This document shows, in pieces, positions 53,892 through 60,912 of a DNA stretch of 60,912 bases. Origin of the DNA: Woeseiaceae bacterium (GTDB lineage Bacteria; Pseudomonadota; Gammaproteobacteria; Steroidobacterales; Woeseiaceae). The position numbers were made by a program, and so were the translations under genes. The notes under the pieces were generated by a model that saw only the letters and a list, made by a program, of their open reading frames with translations, searched no databases and was not told where the DNA came from. The number at the start of each line of letters is the position of its first letter. The stretch's first letter is position 1. Location of the stretch: NCBI GenBank assembly GCA_024640345.1, contig JAHEFD010000010.1, positions 1 to 60,912 on the forward strand. The letters are read 5' to 3'.

Positions 53892-55187
53892 ATGAAGGCC
53901 CGGTTTGCCCTGTTTTGCATCCTGATGTCGCCTGTATTGTTTGCGGCGCCGGATGACGACTTGCCAGTCGTAGATGCCGATCGCCTCAACGCGACCCTGG
54001 ATCATATGAAATCATTTGGCCGCAACGACGCAGGCGGCTCCGACCGCGTGGCTTACAGCGAACACAACCGTGCCGCACTGGAATATCTCTCATCACTGAT
54101 GAAAGAAGCCAATCTCGCACCGCGAATGGACGTCGCCGGCAATCTCGTCGGGCGGCGGGAAGGAAAGATAGACGGACTTGCGCCGGTCGTAATCGGTTCG
54201 CACATCGATACAGTGCCGAATGGCGGTCACTACGACGGCATTGTCGGCGTAATGGCTGGCATAGAAGTCGCGCGAACGCTGTACGAATCCGGTGTCGAGC
54301 TGGATCACCCGTTGGAAGTCATCGTCTGGAGCAACGAGGAAGGCGGTAAAAATGGCAGCCGCTCCTACGCGGGATCGGTGGCCGAACGCGAGCTGGATTT
54401 GCCCGGCCTTGGTGACAAGACGCTCGGCGATGGAATGAAATTCCTGGGTGGTCACCCTGATCGCCTGCATGAAAATGCAAAAACCCCAGGCGACATTGCG
54501 GCCTACGTCGAACTGCATGTCGAGCAGGGAGCAATTCTTGATCGCGAAGGCATATCGATCGGTGTCGTCGAGGGGATCGTTGGAATCAGGCGCTGGAACA
54601 TTACCGTTGACGGATTTGCGAATCACGCAGGCACGACGCCGATGGACCAGCGCCAGGATGCAATGCTGGTGGCGGCACTCGTGATCGCCGATATACGGCG
54701 AATCATTTTGTCCGAACCCGGACGCCAGGTCGCTACCGTCGGCAGATTGCAGGCCTTCCCCGGGGCACCGAACGTAATTCCGGGAAAGGTCGTGTTCAGC
54801 CTTGAAATGCGCGATCTGGACATGGACAAAATTGGTCGTCTGTCCGATCGCATCTTTGCCTCGGCGACCAGCATCGCGGAAGAAAATGACACCAGAATTT
54901 CCTTCGAACAGTTCTACCTGTCACCAGCGGCTATTACCGATGACAGCATTAAGACACTGGTCAACGAGGCGGCTGATACCCTGGAGCTGAGTTCAATGTA
55001 TATGCCGAGCGGTGCCGGGCATGATGCTCAAAGCCTGAAGGACATTGCGCCCATCGGCATGATCTTTGTACCAAGCAGGGATGGCGTCAGCCATGCGCCA
55101 TCGGAATTCACCAGTGAACAGGAAATTACCGACGGCGCCAACGTGCTGCTGAGAACCGTAGCCGGAATGGATAACCTGTTTAAGTAA
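53892..55187 (+). CDS. M20-family amidohydrolase (N-carbamoyl-amino-acid/allantoate hydrolase-like), exported
   Basis: 431 residues, AAGG 7 nt before the ATG. A signal peptide ends near V-L-F-A-A. Metal-site motifs: 'S-H-I-D-T-V-P-N-G-G-H-Y-D-G' and 'N-E-E-G-G-K-N-G-S-R', then 'HVEQGAILDREG', 'NHAGTTPMDQRQDA' and 'MPSGAGHDAQ'. These define the beta-ureidopropionase/N-carbamoyl-L-amino-acid hydrolase/allantoate amidohydrolase branch of M20. Export of such an enzyme is less common than a cytosolic location. Divergent from the unknown exported protein, with an amidohydrolase on the other side. Confidence 0.92.
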   Translation: MKARFALFCILMSPVLFAAPDDDLPVVDADRLNATLDHMKSFGRNDAGGSDRVAYSEHNRAALEYLSSLMKEANLAPRMDVAGNLVGRREGKIDGLAPVVIGSHIDTVPNGGHYDGIVGVMAGIEVARTLYESGVELDHPLEVIVWSNEEGGKNGSRSYAGSVAERELDLPGLGDKTLGDGMKFLGGHPDRLHENAKTPGDIAAYVELHVEQGAILDREGISIGVVEGIVGIRRWNITVDGFANHAGTTPMDQRQDAMLVAALVIADIRRIILSEPGRQVATVGRLQAFPGAPNVIPGKVVFSLEMRDLDMDKIGRLSDRIFASATSIAEENDTRISFEQFYLSPAAITDDSIKTLVNEAADTLELSSMYMPSGAGHDAQSLKDIAPIGMIFVPSRDGVSHAPSEFTSEQEITDGANVLLRTVAGMDNLFK

Positions 55188-55208
55188 GCTTGTCGCTGTA
55201 CAGGACTG

Positions 55209-56951
55209 TCAGTTTGCCGAGTAGATTTCAACACCGCCAACAATGGTACTGACAATGGGCAGATAACGTATTCTGTCAGCGTCCATCGTCATGAAATCTT
55301 CACCGACGACGGTAAAGTCGGCCAGCTTGCCAACCTCGATCGTACCCTTCAGGTTCTCGTCAAACGTCTGATATGCCGGTGCCCAGGTGTGCAGGCGCAG
55401 TGCTTCCTCGCGACTGACTGCTTCCTCCGGACCATAGACCGCGCCGTCCCAGCCTTTTCGCGTCACGCCCGTCCACAGCGTTACCCGCGGACCATAGGGC
55501 GCGCCATCCGATCCCCAGCTGACCCAGACTCCGGCATCGAGCAAGGATTTCGTGGGATTCATTGTCGACTCACGATCACCGGCAAGAGATTCGACTGCAA
55601 ATGCGCCGAGACCAACCGTAAATGCCGGCTGACTGGCAACCCCGATTCCCTGCCGCGCCATTGTTGCGATAATCTCGTCAGATGGTTTGACCGCCACGTG
55701 GTGCAAGTAGTGACGATGATCTTCCCGCGGCAGCTCCGTGAGAATCCTGTCGAGCTGTTCGACGACCATTTCTACTGCGCCGTCACCCATCGTGTGAATT
55801 CCGAGTTGCCAGCCAAGTTCGTGGGCTCGTCTCGCGACCGGGTAAAACGCCTCGGCCGGAATTCGTATGGCACCTGTATAGTCGGGACGGTCTTCGTAAC
55901 CTTCGGTGGACCAGTAGGCGGGCGCGCTCAGGCCACCGTCGATGCTCATTTTGATCGCGCCAATTTGCAGCCGCTCGTCGCCAAAGCCAGTAATAAACCC
56001 CAATCCCTCGAGCTCGGCGATCGCGTCACGAATGCTCAGGTCCAGATCATCGTAAGCGTCATATCCGGGGCGCAACCGGATCTGCAAAGTTGCTCGCGGC
56101 AGGTGCTCCCCGTCGCGCTCGTAAAGGGCCTGGAAGTAACGTAGCTGGTCCGGCCGGACTCCGGCGACATTGACACTGGTCACTCCGGAACTCGCGAATT
56201 GCAGTAGCAGTGCCTTCAGGTTGTCTATTCCCGCCTGCTCGTCCGTCGGCGCTTCCGCCGCAGATGGAGCCACACCGGCGGCAAGGCGACGCGCCGAATC
56301 ATAGAGCCGTCCATCCGGCTCTCCGTATTGATCGTGTCCGATGTGTCCACCGCCCGGAAAAGTCGTAGTGCTGTCGATACCCGCAATATCGAGCGCCATT
56401 GAATTGAGGACAGTCGTATGCGGTCCGCGAGTGAGCAGGACCGGGTTACTCGTGGTGCCAACATCGAGATCGGAACGAGTGGGAAGAATCTGGTTAGGCC
56501 AGATTTCCCGGCTCAATGCACCAACGATTGGCTTGCCGGGCCCGACTCTTTCCGCCTCGCGTGAAATCGCCGACTGCAATTCCGCGATGGTTCGTGCCTC
56601 CCGGACCCACACGGGCACTTCGCTGATCAGGCCTCCTTCCCATTCCATCAAGGCGCCTCGACCAACCTCCGCGTGCACATGGTTATCAAAGAGGCCGGGC
56701 AACATGGTATTGCCATCAAGGTCGACCAGTTCCGAGCGACTATCCGCGAATTGCATCACCTCGGCCATGGTGCCGACCGCAACAATGGACCCATCGCGAA
56801 TGGCAACGCTTTCCGCGGTAGGATTGCCCGGAGAACCGGTATGTACCCGCCCGTTGATGTAGACGACATCCGCCGACAGGCCGGTCACATTTTTTGCCGC
56901 TCCATCACAGCCCACGATAGCAGCCAGCAATATCAACAAAAATAATCTCAC
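55209..56951 (-). CDS. Lipoprotein amidohydrolase, YtcJ/DUF-type
   Basis: 580 residues from the GTG at 56951 (GGAG 7 nt upstream), opening on a signal peptide with lipobox I-V-G-C. Motifs 'N-H-V-H-A-E' after 'MLPGLFDN', 'GHIGHDQYGEPDGRLYD', 'GAIKMSIDGGLSAPAYW', 'LGIHTMGDGAVEMVVEQLDR' and 'VSWGSDGAPYGPRVTLWTGVTRK' match the large YtcJ-like amidohydrolases. Periplasmic; substrate unknown. It is the last gene of the D-glutamate-type operon, 60 bp after the GDT1 gene. Confidence 0.9.
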   Translation of the reverse strand: MRLFLLILLAAIVGCDGAAKNVTGLSADVVYINGRVHTGSPGNPTAESVAIRDGSIVAVGTMAEVMQFADSRSELVDLDGNTMLPGLFDNHVHAEVGRGALMEWEGGLISEVPVWVREARTIAELQSAISREAERVGPGKPIVGALSREIWPNQILPTRSDLDVGTTSNPVLLTRGPHTTVLNSMALDIAGIDSTTTFPGGGHIGHDQYGEPDGRLYDSARRLAAGVAPSAAEAPTDEQAGIDNLKALLLQFASSGVTSVNVAGVRPDQLRYFQALYERDGEHLPRATLQIRLRPGYDAYDDLDLSIRDAIAELEGLGFITGFGDERLQIGAIKMSIDGGLSAPAYWSTEGYEDRPDYTGAIRIPAEAFYPVARRAHELGWQLGIHTMGDGAVEMVVEQLDRILTELPREDHRHYLHHVAVKPSDEIIATMARQGIGVASQPAFTVGLGAFAVESLAGDRESTMNPTKSLLDAGVWVSWGSDGAPYGPRVTLWTGVTRKGWDGAVYGPEEAVSREEALRLHTWAPAYQTFDENLKGTIEVGKLADFTVVGEDFMTMDADRIRYLPIVSTIVGGVEIYSAN

Positions 56952-57011
56952 GACGTTACTCCTGTCCTGATCTGCCGAGAGCGTGCCCGGAAATCGCCTT
57001 GCACCGGCCAA

Positions 57012-57284
57012 TCAGGCTCGCCACATGGTCCAGATACCGATAAGAATGAAACCGGCACCTGCTATATATGAAAGATACCTTGGATCGATGTACTGCGAGA
57101 CCAGCGAACCTCCGATCACTGCCAGACCTGTTGACGTCATCAACGCCAGGGATGCGCCAACAAAGATCGTCATCAGGCTAACCGACTGCTTGGTGGCAAA
57201 AAGCATTGTAGCCAGTTGTGTCTTGTCTCCGAGCTCGGCGAGAAAGACCGTGGCGAATACCGCCATAAATAATTTCATATCCAT
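57012..57284 (-). CDS. Half-size TMEM165/GDT1-family cation transporter
   Basis: 90 residues, three hydrophobic segments, with the diagnostic E-L-G-D-K-T-Q motif in the first. Full-length members have two such halves (about 190-200 residues); 90-residue forms exist and are expected to pair. The family moves Mn2+ or Ca2+. It lies 7 bp after the YkvI-like gene. Its tight coupling to the operon may reflect metal supply to DgcA, a metal-dependent enolase-superfamily enzyme; this is an inference. Confidence 0.88.
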   Translation of the reverse strand: MDMKLFMAVFATVFLAELGDKTQLATMLFATKQSVSLMTIFVGASLALMTSTGLAVIGGSLVSQYIDPRYLSYIAGAGFILIGIWTMWRA

Positions 57285-57291
57285 TTCTTAT

Positions 57292-58419
57292 TTACCCGCT
57301 ATCAACAGCCCGACCGCCGCGCTTGTCTGAAAATATTAACCAAATGCCATAGGTTAGCAAAGGCAGCACAAATACAAGCAGGAACCCCCAGGTGATTGTG
57401 CCATATCCATCGGCAACCAGATTGGTAAGCCCAATCGCATCGGCCAGAATCATTGCGGTAAAAAGAATAAGTAACGCGACCGTCGGCCGCATTCGGTTCG
57501 GCATAACCAGTCCTTTTTCAGCGAAGGTCCGATCCAGCCGCTCATTGACGCCGTGAATCATGGCGGCACCCGTTTCGACAAAAGTGCCAAACAACACGAT
57601 CGGGAACAGGTAAACAAAAAAGCCCGCCCCTTCGAGCGCGCCCATCAGGACCGATATCGGCAGTGGCCCGTCATCGCCAGCCGCTACCAGCAAATCGTAT
57701 TGCCCGATCATTGCAATAAAAAAGAGCATTGCCGGGATCATTGCCAGCGGCCCCGCGAGCAGGCCGGCAACGACTGCTTCACGGCGACGATGTTGATGAC
57801 GGATACAAAACAGAATTGCCGGAATCGTAGCCATGTTGTAACCGGAATACGCGATGCCACTCCTGAACCAGCCTTCTCCCGGCTCTGCCGCAGCGAGATT
57901 TGCCGCGATGTCGGCGCCATGCTGGACCAGGTGGAGCGCCAGGAAACTGATGTATGTGCCGTAAAGGACGAATGACCACAAAGCCAGGAACCGTTCGACG
58001 GCCGGAGTACCGTAAAAGACAAGCAATGCGGTGAGCACCATGATGGCCGCCGTACCGACGAGTTGCGGAAAACCGAAAGCATCCTGCAGGATGCTGCCCG
58101 CAGCGGCCCCGACGACCGAGATCACCAGGATCATCATCAATACGTACAGAATTTCATAGAGGGGCCAGGCTGGCCCGAGAAGACGGCGACAAAAACTTCG
58201 GTAATCGAAAAGCTGGAATTTCCTGGCGAACTCATAGGCCGCCATCAGGACCACGCTGAACACGACCATCGTTACCGCCATGCCCATCAGACCGCCAACG
58301 GGGCCGTGTCCGAGAAAGAATTCAACCAACTCCCTCCCGGACCCGTACGCACCGCCAATAACCGCTGATTGAAATATAAATCCTGGCAGAACGTAACGTT
58401 GGAACCAGTTGTCCTTCAT
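57292..58419 (-). CDS. YkvI-like membrane transporter
   Basis: 375 residues with about ten transmembrane helices and AGGA upstream of the ATG. 'LPGFIFQSAVIGGAYGSGRELVEFF' and 'GIAYSGYNMATIPAILF' resemble the YkvI family of the amino-acid transporter superfamily (APC/NSS type): unwound helix-1 glycines and a second repeat. Lies between dgcA and the GDT1 gene with gaps of 20 and 7 bp, so it is the natural candidate for D-glutamate or related D-amino-acid uptake. Substrate unproven. Confidence 0.8.
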   Translation of the reverse strand: MKDNWFQRYVLPGFIFQSAVIGGAYGSGRELVEFFLGHGPVGGLMGMAVTMVVFSVVLMAAYEFARKFQLFDYRSFCRRLLGPAWPLYEILYVLMMILVISVVGAAAGSILQDAFGFPQLVGTAAIMVLTALLVFYGTPAVERFLALWSFVLYGTYISFLALHLVQHGADIAANLAAAEPGEGWFRSGIAYSGYNMATIPAILFCIRHQHRRREAVVAGLLAGPLAMIPAMLFFIAMIGQYDLLVAAGDDGPLPISVLMGALEGAGFFVYLFPIVLFGTFVETGAAMIHGVNERLDRTFAEKGLVMPNRMRPTVALLILFTAMILADAIGLTNLVADGYGTITWGFLLVFVLPLLTYGIWLIFSDKRGGRAVDSG

Positions 58420-58439
58420 GCTTTTCCTGATTCGATAAT

Positions 58440-59420
58440 TTATCCCCAGAGTTCCGGAGTGAATACGTCGACCACCCCGTGCTTGTAGTGCATTGCGTGT
58501 TCACAATCCTCGGATTGGAGCAACGGACCATCGATATCGACATAGCGGCAACGCTGTGCAATGACGAATGACGGAGCCATTGCCAGCGATGAGCCCAACA
58601 TATTCCCGACCATCAGTTCGAATCCCATATCGAGCGCTTTGTCCGCCAGTTTCAGTGCCTCGGTCAACCCGCCGGTTTTATCCAGTTTGATATTAACCAT
58701 CGAATAAAGCCCGGCCAGTCGATCAAGATCTGCCGTCGTTGCGCAGGACTCATCGGCACACAGAGGCAACGGAGATTCATAACCACGCAGTGCCTCGTCG
58801 GTTGACTTCGACATTGGCTGCTCGATCATTTCAACGCCCAGGTCTTTCAGCGGCACTGCGTATTGCTCCAGGTCAGCAACCGTCCAGGCCTGGTTAGCGT
58901 CGATCACGATTGCGGAACCTGGTGCGCCGGCACGAATCGCCGAAATTTGCTCCAGCGGATCACCGATCCCGACTTTGACCTTGATGATCGGGCAATCGCT
59001 ATGCTGCTCTGCATCTTTGCGCATGTTTTCGGCATCGTCGATGCCGACAGTATAAACAGTGGTCACCGGCCTCGGCTCCCAGCCAATCAATTGCCATATC
59101 GTTTTCCCTGATCGCTTCGCCTCAAGATCCCACAATGCGCAATCGACAGCATTCCGTGCGCCACCTGCCGGCAATAGTCTCTGGAGTTCATCCCTGGAGA
59201 TTCCCGAGGCAATTTCCCTGGCAATGCTTTCGATCTGCTTGCGAATTGAAGCCTGCGTTTCACCTGCATACGAAACGCCAGCGGCTTCGCCCCGCCCGGC
59301 CACGTTTCCATCAGAAATTTCACAGACGACCGTTTCCGAATGCAAATGCACGTCGCGTGAAATTTTAAATGGCTTGTGCAGTGGCCAGTTCTTTTCAATT
59401 ACAGTTACGGTATGAGGCAC
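58440..59420 (-). CDS. dgcA: N-acetyl-D-glutamate racemase DgcA (enolase superfamily)
   Basis: 326 residues from GTG with GGAG 6 nt upstream. Catalytic motifs of the enolase superfamily: K-x-K in 'I-K-V-K-V-G', metal ligands Asp in 'D-A-N-Q-A-W', Glu in 'M-I-E-Q-P' and Asp in 'A-D-E-S-C', and a second Lys in 'I-K-L-D-K-T-G-G'. Together with the adjacent dgcN it matches the marine-bacterial route in which DgcN acetylates D-glutamate and DgcA racemises it to N-acetyl-L-glutamate. Dipeptide epimerases of the same subgroup are the alternative. It sits 9 bp after dgcN. Confidence 0.88.
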   Translation of the reverse strand: MPHTVTVIEKNWPLHKPFKISRDVHLHSETVVCEISDGNVAGRGEAAGVSYAGETQASIRKQIESIAREIASGISRDELQRLLPAGGARNAVDCALWDLEAKRSGKTIWQLIGWEPRPVTTVYTVGIDDAENMRKDAEQHSDCPIIKVKVGIGDPLEQISAIRAGAPGSAIVIDANQAWTVADLEQYAVPLKDLGVEMIEQPMSKSTDEALRGYESPLPLCADESCATTADLDRLAGLYSMVNIKLDKTGGLTEALKLADKALDMGFELMVGNMLGSSLAMAPSFVIAQRCRYVDIDGPLLQSEDCEHAMHYKHGVVDVFTPELWG

Positions 59421-59429
59421 GCCTGGCTC

Positions 59430-60446
59430 CTATTTAAATATGTCAACGATGTGATCAACCAATGGCCCAACACCGGTCGCCACGGGATCCACGGAAGGAA
59501 GTCCCGTTTCAGCTGCAATGCCGGCCAGGTAGTCAGTGCGTTCCTTTACCGACATTTTGGACGTATTGATGCTGACACCAACGCAGCGAATCGCCGGGTT
59601 AGTCAACTTCCCGGTAGCGATGGTCAATTCGATTAATTCAGGGATGGTCGGAATCGGGAATTCAGGAAATGCATCAATCGCAGTTCTTCCGGCCTGGTGA
59701 CACACAACGAAGCCGTCCGGTTGAGAACCGTGCATCAGACCAAGCGTCACAGCCGCATAACCCGGGTGATAGAGAGACCCCTGCCCCTCGATGACGTCCC
59801 AGTGGTCGTCATCTGCATCCGGTGAAAGCACCTCCGCCGCGCCCGACACGAAGTCCGACACGACCGCATCGATCGGCATGCCGGCGCCGGCGATCATGAT
59901 GCCGGTCTGCCCGGTTGCCCGGAATTCTGCATTCATTCCCCGGTCAACCATTTCCTTCGCAACCGCCAGCGCAGTGTATTTCTTGCCGACGACACAGTCG
60001 GTACCCACCATGAGGAGGCGCCGCCCACTGCGCTTCACGCCCGTACCTACCGGCAATCCTGCCGGCGGTTTCCTGATGTCGATCAGCGATACGCCAGCTT
60101 TTTCTGCTGCGTCCGCAAGGCCCGGAATTATGCGAAGGGAAGAATGCGTACCGGCTACGATATCGAGACCGGCCTCGACGGCCTCAAACAGGCTGGGCAC
60201 CCAGTGACCCGGCACTTTGCCACCAACACCCGCGACTCCCCAGATGAGCGACTTCGCGCCCGCACCCGCCGCTTCAGCAGGCGTCATCTCCGGCAACCCC
60301 AGGTCGACTCCGCTCCCGGGTAATCGCAATTGTGCGATACAGGATTCCGGCCGCCAGTGGGCAATACCAATGGCCGTTTTCGCGTGACTTCGTTCCGGTT
60401 CATCACCAAGAAACAGGAGATACGGTGCTTTTATTTCTACCTGCAT
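59430..60446 (-). CDS. dgcN: D-glutamate N-acetyltransferase DgcN (DUF1611 family)
   Basis: 338 residues with AGGA 7 nt upstream. The N-terminal Rossmann-like half contains 'FLGDEPERSHAKTAIGIAHW' and 'KSLIWGVAGVGG'. The C-terminal half has a P-loop-like 'G-T-D-C-V-V-G-K-K-Y-T-A', 'E-F-R-A-T-G-Q-T-G-I-M-I-A-G' and 'V-I-E-G-Q-G-S-L-Y-H-P-G-Y'. These are DUF1611 marks; DgcN of marine bacteria acetylates D-glutamate. Adjacent dgcA makes this reading strong. First complete gene downstream of an aminotransferase cut by the window edge. Confidence 0.88.
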   Translation of the reverse strand: MQVEIKAPYLLFLGDEPERSHAKTAIGIAHWRPESCIAQLRLPGSGVDLGLPEMTPAEAAGAGAKSLIWGVAGVGGKVPGHWVPSLFEAVEAGLDIVAGTHSSLRIIPGLADAAEKAGVSLIDIRKPPAGLPVGTGVKRSGRRLLMVGTDCVVGKKYTALAVAKEMVDRGMNAEFRATGQTGIMIAGAGMPIDAVVSDFVSGAAEVLSPDADDDHWDVIEGQGSLYHPGYAAVTLGLMHGSQPDGFVVCHQAGRTAIDAFPEFPIPTIPELIELTIATGKLTNPAIRCVGVSINTSKMSVKERTDYLAGIAAETGLPSVDPVATGVGPLVDHIVDIFK

Positions 60447-60469
60447 ACATTTTTCCTTTTAATAGTCGT

Positions 60470-60912
60470 TTACAGGATTCGGTCCAGCGCTTTTTCAAGC
60501 GTCTCCACGGTGCGATCAATGTTGTGCAATTTATCGAGACCAAACAATCCAAGGCGAAATGTCCTGAAGTCATCCCGCTCATCGCACTGCAGCGGAACAC
60601 CTGCGGCAATCTGCAGACCCTGTTCAACGAACTTGCTGCCATTATTAATACCAGCGTCATCTGTATAACAGACCACAACACCCGGTGCCTGGAAACCATC
60701 TGCTGCAACGCTTTGGAAACCTTTGGCGCTCAACATTGCCCGAACCCGGTCGCCGAGTTCCTGCTGTTCCTCGCGAAGCTTTTCAAACCCATAGGACGCT
60801 GCTTCGTTCATAACGTCGCGACAGGCGCGCAATGCATCCGTCGGCATCGTTGCATGGTAAGCATGGCCGCCACTTTCGTAAGCACGCATAATGTCGTGCC
60901 ACTTGGACAGGT
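60470..60912 (-). CDS. Class V aminotransferase, C-terminal part (cut by the window edge)
   Basis: The frame runs open through the right edge, so only about the last 147 residues are present. 'S-G-G-H-A-Y-H-A-T-M-P-T' and the C-terminal 'RTFRLGLFGLDKLHNIDRTVETLEKAL' match the serine/alanine-glyoxylate aminotransferase group of class V PLP enzymes. The Lys that holds PLP and the N-terminal domain lie outside the window. It leads the dgcN operon (23 bp gap). Pairing an aminotransferase with dgcN/dgcA fits amino-acid catabolism. Confidence 0.82.
   Translation of the reverse strand, partial: LSKWHDIMRAYESGGHAYHATMPTDALRACRDVMNEAASYGFEKLREEQQELGDRVRAMLSAKGFQSVAADGFQAPGVVVCYTDDAGINNGSKFVEQGLQIAAGVPLQCDERDDFRTFRLGLFGLDKLHNIDRTVETLEKALDRIL

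Noticed and set aside
53206-54005. Start of the unknown exported protein at 54005
   Set aside because: The extra N-terminus runs through the M20 gene and lacks a signal peptide; the ATG at 53873 begins one.

Overview
The window is a dense bacterial chromosome segment of about 52 protein genes on both strands, with no rRNA, tRNA, CRISPR array or insertion sequence that I can recognise. The content fits a marine or sediment gammaproteobacterium of the Woeseiales/Steroidobacterales kind: many Tat and lipoprotein signal peptides, a TonB-dependent receptor of the 'EEITVTAQRR' type, DUF1552/DUF1592 proteins, several secreted amidohydrolases, c-type cytochromes and a D-glutamate catabolism pair. This taxonomic guess comes from gene content only. 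No transcription-factor gene is recognisable anywhere in the window.

Layout. 1-9.8 kb: exported proteins on the minus strand, namely a Tat alpha/beta hydrolase lipoprotein, a fumarylacetoacetase-fold lipoprotein, an LVIVD-repeat lipoprotein, a small cytochrome c, a desulforedoxin-like mini-protein, and then a translationally coupled set (DUF1592 heme protein, DUF1552 Tat protein, lipoprotein-15 repeat protein, unknown exported protein) that continues to 13 kb with a tri-heme cytochrome c. 13-22 kb: single genes, including an AhpD-like protein, a di-heme peroxidase, L-serine dehydratase, a cupin, a baeRF host-attachment protein, a beta-CASP RNase, a cPGS-like P-loop protein and an enoyl-CoA hydratase. 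22-27.4 kb: two DUF6152-type proteins divergent from a TonB-dependent receptor, ending at a strong hairpin terminator. 27.6-29.5 kb: a tandem universal stress protein and a VIT/CCC1 transporter.

29.5-45.1 kb is the centrepiece, a ferredoxin hub. A minus-strand operon reads rnfB, a giant 1659-residue pyruvate:ferredoxin oxidoreductase-like protein, rnfC, rnfD, rnfG, rnfE, rnfA, a 61-residue Cys-rich membrane mini-protein resembling NqrM, and a plant-type ferredoxin-NADP reductase. Most junctions overlap by 4 bp. Divergent from it, across about 180 bp, lies a five-gene 2-oxoacid:ferredoxin oxidoreductase operon in the order delta-alpha-beta-gamma, ending with an HdrA-like FAD/iron-sulfur protein. 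Together these could move electrons between 2-oxoacids, ferredoxin, NAD(P)H and the membrane ion gradient, in either direction.

45-55 kb: a Tat flavin amine oxidase, a large M14 zinc carboxypeptidase, an ABC-2 transporter pair coupled to a secreted amidohydrolase, an exported unknown protein and an M20 amidohydrolase. 55-60.9 kb: a tight minus-strand operon with a class V aminotransferase (cut by the window edge), dgcN, dgcA, a YkvI-like membrane transporter, a half-size GDT1 cation transporter and a lipoprotein amidohydrolase. It is probably for D-glutamate or other D-amino-acid use.

All functional calls come from motif reading. No database search was run.
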